A DNA stretch of 64,000 nucleotides from Ustulina deusta (Eukaryota; Ascomycota; Sordariomycetes; Xylariales; Xylariaceae): contig JAJNNX010000001.1 of NCBI GenBank assembly GCA_023159155.1, positions 2,418,001-2,482,000 of the forward strand, read 5' to 3'. Under the pieces are notes generated by a model, which did no database searches, was not told the DNA's origin, and worked only from the letters and a program-made list of their open reading frames with translations. Every line of letters starts with the position of its first letter. Within the stretch, counting starts at the first letter, position 1. The position numbers and the translations under genes are program-made. Below, piece after piece: positions 36,901 through 48,947 of the stretch.

Positions 36901-37202
36901 GATAGGGCGAATAGCGCGACAACGAACGACAAGTCCGAAGGAGCGAAAAGCCCAACGGTCTTATGCGAGTTCATCTCCAGGCCGGCCTTCATCAACACCC
37001 AGCATGCCTCGTCGACCATGCGATCGAGCTCCCTGCCGGTGAAGAGCTCATAATCGGCAGCCTTGTCTTTATACCTAGGATACCCCAGGATGGGAACTTG
37101 GTGCTCGTCTTTTGCCCGCTCGCGGATGAGGTCGTCAATCATCAACGGCTTGCCAAACTGGCGCATGCGTTCTTCGACAACTTCGGCGGAAATATTGGCC
37201 AT
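33970..37202 (-). CDS. NRPS-like carboxylic acid reductase (adenylation - carrier - thioester reductase)
   Basis: Predicted 1042 residues in three exons: 36220-37202, 35158-36169 and 33970-35103. The adenylation domain is about 1-540, with the P-loop motif HSSGSTGLPKP (about 193-203), the GLTEVG motif recreated by splicing (about 327) and DDDRITLLSGEKIMP (about 417-431). The carrier domain has FFAAGIDSLRAAQL with the phosphopantetheine serine near 583. The reductase domain starts at about 666 with the NAD(P)H motif VLTGATGALGAH and contains YGRSKLVGE, the catalytic Tyr-x3-Lys. There is no condensation domain. Such enzymes activate a carboxylic acid as AMP ester, load it as a thioester and release it as aldehyde or alcohol. 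The substrate cannot be read from sequence. Intron 1 is 50 bp with the unusual donor GTTCGT; intron 2 is 54 bp. No tailoring genes lie next to it. An in-frame start at 37220 is an alternative. Confidence 0.88.
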
Positions 37203-40171
37203 TGTGAGTACTTTGCGCAAGATACAATGCAGAAAGTAGCCGGAGTGTCTGTATATTTGGCTATCTTGTTCCTAACTCACAGAGCTTGGTCACATCAACC
37301 CCTGGATTGAAAATGTGATCAACATTTGCACTGACGGGGCGTACTACTCTAATATATATTTTTCGATTGGGTTGCGGCTTGGGGGCTTGTTTTATGTTTG
37401 GCGATCCCTAAGGTAAGGGGGCAGTGGAAGCAGTGCTCGCAGCGGTATTATGCGCGCAGCTCGGGAGGACTTATTCGCGACACTGTAGTACAGGTCATAT
37501 ATGTAGAATGAATGGTAACAACCGTGGATCACCTCGGAACGCGTCGGGTGTATAATATATTACCCGTATAGTATTGTCCGTACATCCAGGTTTTGATAGA
37601 AAGAAGGTATATATCCCGTCTTCCAAGTCCTTCAACGCCATGTATACTACGTAGTGTCGCGATGCAGGCGCCCGTTCGTGTAGTTTTGACAGTTTCCCCG
37701 CAAAGTAAGTAGTACCACTCTCCGCCTACCTTGCTCGTGTCACGGAAAACGACGCCGTTAGTGCCGTGAAAGTACTAATGGTATATATGCTCACATCTCC
37801 GCGACACCTCGCTTCTCACCTCGACAGTACCTTGGTTTCGCGCCGTCTGCGTCCCATTGTCGTGGGTATCCGGGCAGCTGCCCTGCATAGTGCACTGTAG
37901 TGTACTTAGCTAGCCTCGGATTTGCGACTAACTCTTGCTTCGCAAGGGCATCCATCCCTTGGGAGAAGCAGAAAGAAAGTGGCGTGGAAGGCCAAAAAGA
38001 TGTTGTATTGTAAATAGAGGGTCTGTAGCGGTACAACTGCCAGCTAAATACAGTGGGAATCTGACTGTGCCTTCCCCAACCTTTACGTTCCTAGTGCCTG
38101 CCCACTCAGAAGAGCAGAAGGAGATATCCGTTGCGGGTTAGGATTGAGCTATACCGCAATAGGTCAACCAATAAATTGCTTCATGGGTTGCGTAGAAGTA
38201 GCTATACTAGAAAGGATATACAGTATAAGTACTAAGTAGTGTACTGAGTGTACCATTTCAAACCCCTTCCACTCGGCTTCATTCTCTCCCTACAGAGCAG
38301 GCTGTCTATGTGATAGCTCAACAAGTCCATGGTGTAGATTAAGTAACTATTTGCCACCAATTCCCGGAGCACGTGGCAGAGGCGTATGGCTGCGTGGTCA
38401 CGTGGTGTAGGTACATGTAGGTAGTCTGGATGCTGGGGAATTTTTCTTGCTATCCAGTATACACACTCAATGGCTCGGCTTCGGATTCAGCTTTTCCAAC
38501 GGCGACAAGGGTTGCGATATACTACAAAATCTAGGGCACAAATAGTATACATACTTACACTAGCATAGATAGAGTACCTAGTTAGTCCATCCGATTGTTT
38601 GACGATAAAACCCCCGAAACACTCCACAACAAAGAGTTCGTCACCGGGCCGTGTAGGCACTAATGAAAGCCGGAGAAGTGCCGTACATTAGCGTAGTATT
38701 TATACCTATCGGTAACAGTTGAGTTTTATCTAGTGTAGGTAGTGGTTTGTATTGAGTATGGAAAGGTTGGATGGAGATACTGTATACACCACCTAGGATA
38801 TAAAATCATGGGTCACGAGGGAATTTGAACTCGGATGATTCCCTAAGGCACCTAGAATGTCACGACCTACTGTACACTGCACACCAATAATTATAGAGCG
38901 CACATAATGTGGTATAGGTAACAACTTGAAGGTTCGGTTCGAGAGAGGCATGGGTTATGTCATAGCTGTGGATTAAACCCTACCTATACATAGGTAACGA
39001 GATGATACCTATTGCTAACCCCTGCGACATGTATGCAAACATGGCACGATTTTCTTTGAGATTACCTGTTGATGAAGTATATGCTGTTGACATTCATATG
39101 CAGTACGTAAGAGCATACCGATGGCATTGCTTCGGTATCTAGGAGTTGGGATTGGGCACTACATGTAAGTAACGAGCCAAGAAGGGCAAGTATGTATAGT
39201 ATAGAAATGGAAGAGTGAAGAATAGGCACTATAAAGGCAGAATGCCTGCAACCCAGATTACATACAGTATAGGAGCTAAGGAATAAAACGGGGCAGCAAG
39301 GATCTACCCGCACCCCTACCGCCTCTGTCTTTTTAACTTGTTTGTATCCACCTGGGATTACACACCATCAAGCATGGCTGCAAGTCAGAGGTGTGATGTG
39401 CATCTACAACAAAACAAACATGTGGCGGGCAAATTTTGGGCAAAATGACGACCGACTTGCTGGGATTCCATAATAACTGGTGGAGTGCGGTATTCAATCC
39501 GTTCCCCTCAGCACCGGGTTAACTCTCAAGGGAGAGGATCCCCTGCCTATCCCATCCTGGTTTGCATAGTGCATACTACTTACACTACATGAGCCCTCCA
39601 TGCGCTTAACGATCGCGTAACAAATCTTCATGAGTGATTTTCTCCCACTGCCCCTTGCTGGCGCCTTGCTGGAGATCGCTAGACTGCAGTGTAGTGTAGT
39701 TGAAGAGCGCGATTGGCAGAGAGCTCACGGCTATCCCTTCACTCCTTTACAAACAAACTATGATGTGATACAAAAACTAAACAAGTCTAGGGAGGATCCT
39801 GTGGCGAAAGCATCGAAAAGGGATTCAACGGATTCAATATACCTCTAAACCATACTGAAACAAGACGTTCCGGTCCTACTACTTTCAGAATTTCAGACTC
39901 TCAGGGGTCGCCGCATTACGACTACTGTGGATATGGTATGCATGCCACCTCTCAGCTAGGCAGGGACATTCGAAGAGAGTCAAAATATCCTCCATTGATG
40001 GGAGTGCACGGTGGTTCAGGATAGGTATTGCTCCTACTACAGCAGCAGGGTTTGCCGTACTGTGTTTGTCAAGGCGGAAGGTTCATCTACCAATTTCCCG
40101 GTTCAAGAAAGCTATGTTCCTGTATATTCGGTTTCCTATTATAACGTACAATACATCTCGAATTATCGCTC
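37203..40171. other. Intergenic, 3 kb, no gene seen
   Basis: This is the promoter side of the NRPS-like gene and the 3' side of the rhodopsin-like gene. Repeated TAGTGTA/TACACTA words occur at 37898, 38237, 38731, 39591 and 39692. The open frame at 39630-39848 (72 codons) has no recognisable feature and is not called. Confidence 0.5.
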
Positions 40172-41556
40172 CTAACCCATCGCGCCACTTCGACGTCCGT
40201 AGTACTGGCTAGCGGCGCCTTGAAGATGCACTCGGTTGTTGGATGTCGTGACTTGGACGTAATTCGCTGTTCCGCCGGCGGAAGATTCGGTGTTGGAGTT
40301 AATTGATACGGCGAAATCCTTCTGAACGACTATCTCGGAACCGGATATCGGTTCAATCCTGTCGCCATTTTGTGAATTGGACCTGGGGTTCGTACTCGCC
40401 GAAGAGATTGCGTTGGAAGTGCCCTGCAAAGTCAAGATCTCTGTACTAGAGTTATCCTGGTCGATTTCGCGGTTCCTGCTCTGTAGCTTGATATGACCGG
40501 ATCGCACCCCTCCCTTCGAAGAAAGATGGTAGTTTGGCGTTGCTCCTGATGCATCTCGGCTGTTGTCATATCCAAACCACTTAAACAGTAGCGGACGAAC
40601 CGCCGGTAGGTTGGCGCAGATGAACCCTACTTCCACTTCAACGGTGCTCCAGAGACCGCCTCCAACGTTCGAAAAGGTGAAATCATTCGGATCGATCTGG
40701 GTAACTGCGACGATTCGGAAGATACTGGCAATGACCACGCTATTGGAACACTACGTGAGCGAGAAACTAAAAAGTAAAGGATCCAGATATTGGACTTACA
40801 AGGCACCAAGCAAGAATAGGAAACTCAGAGACCATTTCCTACTCCTAGATGCTTGCAATCCCCATATTATTGGGAGGGGGAGACTGAGGACCGCAATGTC
40901 ACCGAAGACGTTGATAATGGCCGAAACCAGGTAGAATGCGTTTTGGTTGATACAAGTGCCCTTGGTATCGGGTTCCCAGAACCTCTGTATCGGGATACAC
41001 TGGAAGGTGAAGGTGAAGAAATTAGAGAGAAAGATTCCGCTAGAAATGAAGGTAACAATCATGGCGCCCATCCGAAAACTGGCAGTCCTCTGAAACACTC
41101 GCCAGTAGAAGAGGAGGATACCAATCTTGACGGAGAAGACGCCGATAGCCCATATCAACATGTATACCCAAAGGAGCTGGTCACGATCGTAGTTAGCAGA
41201 CGATGGATTTCAAGACGGCATAGTTATATGCTAACCCTAATAAAAATCACAACTGTGCCAGGTGGTAAATCGGTTTGGTGAATTCCTGAGCCATATACCA
41301 AGCCGAGAAAGTCGAAAATCGATGCAGCAATGCAGACTGACATCACCCAAAACATCCTGCGTATAAGTCAGCATGGCCGCGAACCCCATTCCGTTCGAAG
41401 TAGCATCTCTCACCAATAGTCATCCCACCATAGCCGCGCCCCCGTCGCGAACCGAGCCCATATGCGCAATACAAATGAGATTGTAGAGAGGACGAGGAGA
41501 GAGATGACGACGCCGAGCGTCAACTGGATGTTGTGCTCTTCCGCCGCAGACCTCAT
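40172..41556 (-). CDS. Fungal rhodopsin-domain integral membrane protein (Pth11/SAT4-like, seven TM)
   Basis: Predicted 402 residues in four exons: 41414-41556, 41236-41356, 40800-41176 and 40172-40739. Introns are 57, 59 and 60 bp, and all junctions keep frame. The start MRSAAEEHNIQLTLGVVISL leads into TM1. The motif WWDDYWMFWVMSVC at the TM1/TM2 loop is the signature of this fungal family. Further TM segments include WVYMLIWAIGVFSVKIGILL, GAMIVTFISSGIFLSNFF, NVFGDIAVLSLPLPIIWGL and LSFLFLLGAFVVIASIFR. A Cys in the extracellular loop (TKGTCINQNAFY) is typical. The last 150 residues are a cytoplasmic, Ser/Asn-rich disordered tail. Members are thought to act as sensors or GPCR-like receptors, but ligands are mostly unknown. 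Confidence 0.85.
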
Positions 41557-44229
41557 CTCGTCTTGCTAGTCGACACCAAACTTTCCGAATATCCTACGCC
41601 GTCCAGTCGAGTGAAGGAGCGAGCGTCACAAAGTGTAAAAAGGCTTTCTGGTTCCCTTTGAGACTCCGGGATCGAGAACCTTTACATGCGAGCGCCGACT
41701 CATATGCTTTAATATAGGTATTCCTGTATGCGTGCTTGGACGCAGGTCTGTGGCAGAGAGGGTCGAAGTCTGATAGACGTCTACACTACACTAATAAGCA
41801 GTCTAGACAAAGATGGACATATAGTAGTATTCGGGTGCACGGTGGACTTACCGGGGTAAATTCCTCTGTAACTTTTGCACAGGCAGCTGTGCACCGGATG
41901 AGGTCCGCGTAGGGAATCCCTGGTGATCTGTAATATTGCCGGGCGAGAAAACAACCAATTAGAGGATCGCTGCACGTATATGCTGGTAGTATAGTATAAT
42001 TATCGCAATGCATACAGCACACAGGCAGCGGACGCATTCGACACAAGACCAGGAAGAAATCAGCAAGGAGATCTGAGAGAACGAGAGTGACGGCAGTTCT
42101 TTAAACCTCCTGCACCAATTCTACATCTGTCTCACTGAGAGGTCTAACGAATCCCTGGCCAACGACAGCCCTGCCCGATTTCGAACCTGGTTAATCACAC
42201 TACCTATACTACTGCCACTTATTCCTCCAGAACCGGTCACCGGGACCAACCCTGTTCACTATTGGTCAAGGCTGTTGTCCGGACGTTTTAGTGCGGCAGC
42301 TGTCAACCAGCAATTGCAGTAGGTAAGAGTACAGACGGTCCCGAAAGGACGTAACTTGGATCGGCAAGGGGAGAGGCAATCCGCCGACATGGCTTACATG
42401 ATTGTGGTGCCCAGGCCTCAAATGGGGCCGGGTGTATTCCGGATGCTGCTGTACAACAATAACAACCGTCGCTCGGTATCGTGGGACAAACATTATCTGG
42501 CATCTCTTTCACCCTCTGCACACACAGGGCAACGTTGACCTACCTACTGTACAGTACCAGCCCGTGTTATGGGTGGAACTGTGAACTGTTTGGGGTCCGA
42601 AAAGGAGGATTCCGGGATCCGTGCCAGCTTGTCGTCTCCGACTTCTTATGCAATGCGACATATCGACCTCCTCGCCTGGCTTTGCAACTGCCGGAGTGTG
42701 CCATCTACACTACACTACACTACATACCATAGGTATTCGTAGGTGAAGCACACCGCTGCTAAGCGATATAAGATCTACAGCGCGTTTCATTGATGACCTT
42801 ATTCTGCCACCTTGCCTACTTGCTACTGGCTAATATCGGCAGCGTTTTGTCGTTCTTTGTTACATTCTATAAGACATGGAAGCCGACTGTACATTACAGA
42901 ATGATCGACAGGTGAAAATGATTTCCGACCGACACAAGAACTGATCTGCGATGTGCGTTTGCCACAAAACCCCCTAGGAAGTCGGCAGCATTTGTGTGGT
43001 TCAAGAAGGAAATGACAAAGAAAAAACCCTCGTTTGTTTTTCACATACAGCGCCGGTAGATGAGATGCAAAAATCGTGGTAGGGAGGGAAGAACACAGCA
43101 AACAATTTGTAGTGGGTAAACAAGGTTGTGTGTTGGAAATTTAACCCGGGGCGTATTGTCTGGTAATGGGCAAATTGCGAAGCCGTAAGGGGCTAAAACA
43201 GAGTGCCGATTGTCTCCATATCTGTAACATCGAAACAGATGCAAACTCGCAATTTCTCTTCTCGCCTCAAATTGAACGTCTCGATTAGTTTACTCTTTAG
43301 TGTACTTATAAACAAACTGCAGGAATTTCAGCTGCCGGGTTGCCATAGATTCATTTGGTACAGAACTCTATTTTTTTGTACGCCTGACGTTGCTGTTTGT
43401 TCGAGCTGTACTACAACGTACAAGCAATGCTATATATATATCAATCCCTAAGTGACACTGTTCTCACGTTTATTCCAACATATGTGATACCATCAGAATG
43501 GGTTTTTGGGATCGCTGGCTTTGCACACGACCTATTGGGCCCATGGGCTGATTTCTGAACAACATGAACCCCATCTTGTCCCAAAACTAACACCAGCATC
43601 AACATTAATTTCACGGATGGCAATGGCGAAATGATCCGCTGGATAGGTCGGTGAACTGTTAATATGAAGTACTGTACAACGTATCAAAATGTGCCGCGTG
43701 ACAGTCCGACTCTAGGGATTTCGGACATCCATCTCCTATAAATAGGCATGTGCCCTTACACGAAAACCCCCCTTACAGATGACAAGGGCACGCGTAGACC
43801 AAAGAGGCAAATTCGTGATTTTCAAGAAAGATTTAGGGTGAAGACTATTTGATCCAAGGAACGTCCATTCGGCATATGAGTTATATCACCCTATCAGACC
43901 ATTGGTTGCCAGGCCAGCGAGAAACCAACATCCCGAAATCTTGCAACAACACGCATATTGATTTGGCGCGCGGTAACTATAACCGTGACTCTGGCATCGA
44001 TTCATCCATGTTCGTCGCCAGACTTGTATTGACCCAATTTACCTGGATTTTCGGCTCAGGGGCGATAGTATTCACAGCCTTGTTCCTTGTCACTTTCACG
44101 ACGCAACCGAGAATGATCCAGCACGCCTTGAGTTTAGACTACCGCCCTGCCCTTACCAACTATCATGTGATAAGGGGGGGTAGTAAAGAGAGTAGTACTT
44201 CGTATACAGTGGCAGAGATCTCTCCAGGA

Positions 44230-44270
44230 TATTGTTCTGGACTCCTTGTGCAACAGCATATACTTGCAAT
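44230..44270. repeat. Diverged copy of the 45.24 kb repeat, differing by transitions
   Basis: Bases 44237-44270 align without gaps to 45244-45277. Of 34 positions 26 are identical and all 8 differences are transitions (C/T or A/G). Seven bases to the left also align, with one transition and one transversion. This is the pattern left by repeat-induced point mutation on duplicated DNA. Confidence 0.55.
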
Positions 44271-45242
44271 TCCTATGCCCCATTATACCCATCCCGTCAG
44301 GAACCCTGTGCTTGAATAGGCAATAGACACTTTTTACTGTGCGACAGTCTTTAAGACACCTTCGTGGGCTAATCTAGCTGTATTCAGAATTCTCTTTGTT
44401 GTGTTGTTTCAAGCATGCCTCATGACGCATCCTGACATGTGTTAGGCTAGGTGCATTGTGATATACTTTATTGCGCAAGGACTAAATACTACATTTATGA
44501 TCTCTACCAACGATATACAAACCAGTTTCTTTGTTCTGGTAGCTAAATGGCATTACGGCAGATGTCTACTTGCATGATTCGCTAGCCGGACTTCTAGGTA
44601 TTATCCTATGGTATGCCCTGAGTTCCTGGTAGAAAGGGATACACGCCAGTTTCTCTGTAGGAAAAGGGACTTATTAGATGGCCCTCAAGTGGATAATAGA
44701 TAATTACTGTGATAGCTAGAGGCCTGACTGAGGACAGCCTTGGCTCGGCTACCATCCGTCACGAACGAAGAAGTGGTCTGTATATAGCTCAGAGATAAGT
44801 ACCAAAGGAGTTGTAATCTTTGCACAATAACAAGATTCATATAAACTCATACGTATACTTGGCCGCTTTTTTACACCAGCAGATAGTTTCTGAAGGAGCA
44901 TTGTATTCTCACTATTAAATAGTATTTCCGCAGGTGATAATATCAATACGATAGCCTTGCTGTCCGGACGGCTATCATGAGGTATATTGTAAGTATGCGT
45001 TGTTGCGCAGGGGGCCTAGAACGACACACTGGCGAGATCTCTGCTACAACATTTGAATACTCTCATCACTTGCGAATGTTCTATCGTCTAATGGGTAGAG
45101 GGCTTGGTATGATCTACATGTGGGCTGCTGCCCAAGATAATGAAGATATCGCGAACCATTGTATCCCGCCAGGACCACATTCCGTCAGCTGGGACAGTGC
45201 CAGCTATTAGACCAAATACGCTGTTTTATGTGCGAGTGTAGT

Positions 45243-45375
45243 TCTAGGCTCTTTGTGTAACAACGTATACTCACAATATACTAAGCCCGACAGACAGACA
45301 AGCTTATAGGATCGTGTGTTAGAACCTTAAGTATGGGGGCAAAATAGACAATTGTTGTTGCACAAAGAGCCTAGA
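45243..45375. mobile_element. Possible MITE-like element with 22-bp terminal inverted repeats
   Basis: The left end TCTAGGCTCTTTGTGTAA (45243 on) and the right end (45354-45375) are inverted copies over 22 bp with one mismatch, enclosing a 133 bp unit with no open frame. No clear target-site duplication is visible. The left end matches a second locus at 44230-44270. It is either a non-autonomous DNA transposon relic or a chance inverted pair; I favour the first weakly. Confidence 0.35.
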
Positions 45376-45883
45376 CCATCTATGCTAACGATCTCTGCTC
45401 TATCTAGTGCGCCTCCTTTGCCTCAGAAGATGTGAACGTGTGACGTTGTGTATGGTGACACCGGCCCTCCGGATCAACATGTCAAGGTGATTACATGAAC
45501 ATGGATGGGTACCACCAAGACGTCCAGCAGTCATACCCACGAACTGGTCCCCTTGCGGCGCAAATTCCGGCTGCGGCCGCGGGGTATGACAGCCTGACTT
45601 TTATATTAATATCCCAATAAACTCTCCTAGGATCTAAAGATCTGGTACGCCTCTTCCGGGCCGCTGTTTATATACCCAGGCTAGAGTGCTTCAAGGTTGT
45701 GGTTTGTTGAACATAGTCGAGATCGTTCCACGTAGCAGCCGCAGGATCTAGAAATAGCAGAAGAGCTACGACCTCTCCTGGACATTCGCAATCAAATAGC
45801 TCGAGATGGCGCATTTCAGTTTTACAACCTATATCTGCTCGGGTATATTGTTGTTTGGAAGCAAAACTACCCTTGTGTTCGTG

Positions 45884-46588
45884 TCACAAACAGATAAGTA
45901 GTGAGTATCTCGTTTTGGGATCGTCCCCAAGGGAGTTTAGGGCCGTTACGCAACAAGATTCGCAACCCCTATTACGGTCGACCGCTCCCTGGCACCTCGG
46001 ACAGTCTGGTCTCCTATTCAGCGAATACTCCCCAAGCCCTAGCTAGACAGGAGCCATCAAGGTCCTCACGCCGGAAGCACCAGCAAAAACTCTTGACAGA
46101 CTTACCGAGAGAATTGTCCGAGATCTCGTTTAAGTAGCAGTACCCGGAGTGGTCGCTCTTATATCCCTGTAGGCATGTTCATTGACGTGCCCATCCATCT
46201 TGTATTCAAGGTCAAGAAGTCTTGGTTTGATTGATTCCTCTAGGCGTTGTTCGTGTTCCCACTCCACTTCTGCCCTCGTCTTTGGAGGAGAGAAAGTGAA
46301 GAGGTCTTCGAGCCTGACTCCATGGAGTCCGCAGCTGTGTCAATGCGTTGACTCCGACATTGTTCATCGTGTCGACGAGATGAGCGTTGTGTGGAACATC
46401 TCATATCACTGCTGGTCGACTTTTGAGAAATCAAGAGGTGTCTGAAGATTGGGTTTAGATATGGATTGGACTAGAGACAAGGCCTTTTAAGGTTGCGGTA
46501 GTCGGGTCAATCTGAGTTGCGGCGGAGGCGGACCTCGGCTCTGTTCGACAACCCAGACACTATGTATACGTATTATGCATCCTGTTCG
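45884..46588 (-). pseudogene. Decayed small gene with a C-terminal zinc-ribbon-like CxxC...CxxC
   Basis: I do not recognise the family. On the minus strand three coding-looking segments can be joined by two plausible introns (46335-46409, donor GTGATA, acceptor GACACAG; and 46039-46105, donor GTAAGT, acceptor CTAG). Segment 1 (46588 to 46410) holds VWVVEQSRGPPPPQLRL and ends LDFSKVDQ, but is broken by TAA at 46487-46489; a C to T change from CAA would produce it. Segment 2 holds VRLEDLFTFSPPKTR and EVEWEHEQRLEESIKPRLL, then needs a one-base frame change near 46165-46175 to continue as YKSDHSGYCYLNEISDNSLG. Segment 3 holds DCPRCQGAVDRNRGCESC (C-x2-C-x9-C-x2-C). One stop and one shift argue for a pseudogene, although a different exon model could rescue part of it. 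Confidence 0.45.
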
Positions 46589-48947
46589 TCATACGCGTAG
46601 GGTAATGTCAGTACACACACTACACCAAATGTATACCAGTAGGCACTCTGTCGAACACGTCCAAGTCGGTGCAATTGATACCCGCCCGGACTAATACAGA
46701 CTTATACAGGAGTGAAGATAGCATGTGGGGGGTTGATTTTCCTTGTTATCATGGATGTTTGCCTGCCTCCCTTACAGTGGATAGTACACTACATGCATCA
46801 CGCGATAGTGAATCTTAGTGTCATCGAACTTTACTTGCAAGGGAATCATCAGCAAGCGATCGACCAGAAATAGATACAGAAGGCAGATAAACGCAAGATA
46901 CGTTTAAGCTTACTTCAAGAAGTGGAGGACGGGGCCACAATTGTTGCCTCAGACGAGTGAGATTACCAAATTGACAAATACCCACAGGAGGGAAAGGGTG
47001 AAATGTAGGGGTTTGATAGGGTACGGCCGTGGTCACCACTGTACCTGGTCCATCGCTTGCACTACACTCTGTGGTGTAGGCAGCGTACACTATGCGCTGT
47101 GCTGCACGGTATTGTGTACATACGAGCGGTAGTGCGCAGATCTGCGGGCACAATTACCTATTAGAGCTGGGAAGAAGCCCAGCTCGATGGCTGGTTTAAG
47201 CTTACTGTTGCGTGCCCGGCACACAAATAAGAAACCCTGCATGCAAAGTCGCCTAAAGGCACTGGTTTCCAGGAATAATTCGGCCGTTTTTTTGAGCCTC
47301 TCTCTTCGGTCTGTTGTTATAAGTATGTGTTTATTTTTTTTCGGCGACGCCCATTTCTTCGCCAAGCACTATTCAAGCATCGCCCAGCCGGCTCCCCGCG
47401 AACGAGACTTTTGGCTTGACGACGGCGTCGAGCCAACGACGGGACAAGACATTCCAAGGCAGCCAGCCCGTAAGCTGCCCGCCTTGGCTGGTTCCTTAGC
47501 GGATGTATTACACGACTTACTTCTTGGCATGCTGTGTAGTCTTGAAACAAACCTTGTTCTTTGCCCTGCCAAGCTCCGAGCTGCAGCAGTACTTAGTGTA
47601 CATACTGGAGATAGACACCCCAAATACGGAGAAAACGAATTACACGTACCGTGTTCAAATGTCACCATCCATCACTTCCATTAGCTGTGCCACAACGTAG
47701 TTATGACAGGTTCAATATGCATAGTGATAGGCGGAGTGTATAGTATACTAAAAGTGATCGAGGGGATTAGTGTAGCTTCGATCAAGAGATTGAGTTATAC
47801 AAAGTATTCGTTGAAGGGAAGCGCTGAACTCTCTCGACTAATATGTGAAGTGCCTACACGTTAATACGTTTCTTACACGGTCTAAAGCTGCCTCAAATTA
47901 GAATGCTGAGTACTGGATGGACTACCGTAGATTAGTGTAAGGCGCCCGCTGTAGCGCAGCCAATAGTACGTACTGCTCAGCTTTGTCTTCAAGCCAATGA
48001 ACCTCTTACACTATCTAGTGTAAAGGAATGCTCCTCCATGTAGGTATATAGTGTACAAGGATTTAATTGCTTCATCTCTGGCCCCCTTGTGCGATGTACA
48101 TGCAAGTCGCTTGAAAACACACCAAGGATGGATGTACACCTTGTCCGCGGGGTGTGTACATTACCCATCCTAATACACTAGTGTTACTATCTATACTAAG
48201 GATGTCTCTCCTGAGGACACGCCGATATGCATTAGGTAGGTATCTCGTCCCAGTGTGTATGTGTCTACGGACTAATCTGGCGATACACACAGCTGCTGTC
48301 AGCATAGGCATGTCTAGTGTACTCACACGTGGCTTTCAGAGCGGAACGTGGGCATGTACGGGGACCTCTTGACGAGTCTAGTGTAGATACTACCACATAG
48401 GTATGGGCCACTCATCCTCGCCTAGGAACATGTTGACCAGGATAGTTACATCAGCACCGTCATGATCTTTCGTCAACTCCTACTGGCCCTCATCCTGCTC
48501 CACGTCTTGCCCGCCCAGACCTTGGGAGGCGTTGTCATCCCCGGAATCCAGTCAGAGAGAGGCTAGACCTTCTGGAGATTACTGTCAAATCCTTTGGCGA
48601 ACGGTCCAAGGATTACTATGGACCATGGTCCTCGCCATGGGTTGTGACATCTTTAGAAGCTGGGCCAGCTGAGAGGTCTTGGCCTATCATCTTAGGAGCC
48701 GGTGCCCATTTCTCTTGACCTTCGAGACGATCTTCACCTGAGATTAAATACCATACGTCCTGCCCCTCTATCTTCGTCTTCGTCTCCGTCACTCTAATCT
48801 CAAGCCGCCAGCTCTCTAAAACCGACTTCCTCGTCGCAGAGTCATCTCTTCTTCGTTCTCGCCCGTAGCCAACTCGTCGTCGCCCTTTTGCCCTTTTTCT
48901 TTTCGACAGCTACCAGGGATTTTTCGCTTTTTAATTCTTTCGTCAAG
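46589..48947. other. Gene-poor stretch of about 2.4 kb with palindromic TAGTGTA words
   Basis: No gene that I can support; the frame at 47187-47684 lies over a GC-richer patch (47370-47500) but shows no domain. TAGTGTA/TACACTA words cluster at 47768, 47933, 48007, 48016, 48049, 48174, 48315 and 48379. TTACACTATCTAGTGTAA at 48006-48023 forms 8-bp inverted arms. The last 200 bp before 48948 are pyrimidine-rich, as in many strong fungal promoters. Confidence 0.45.

Larger units (their letters stand above)
41557..45883. other. Gene-poor stretch of about 4.3 kb
   Basis: No gene that I can support. The longest frame, 43849-44319 plus (156 codons), includes one hydrophobic stretch (about 30 residues, FVARLVLTQFTWIFG on) but no known domain, and its length is within chance. 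Overlapping TACACTA words occur at 41782-41793 and 42706-42722. A short repeat pair and a terminal-inverted-repeat element are listed separately. Confidence 0.45.

Noticed and set aside
38810..38850. Possible tRNA T-arm (GAGTTCAAATTCC on the minus strand)
   Set aside because: The stem does not pair, and no matching acceptor or D-arm is found upstream.
43849..44319. 156-codon open frame with one hydrophobic segment
   Set aside because: No family resemblance, and its 3' part contains the RIP-like repeat; within chance length.
47187..47684. 165-codon open frame over a GC-richer patch
   Set aside because: No domain and frames on the other strand are equally open; codon use not convincing.
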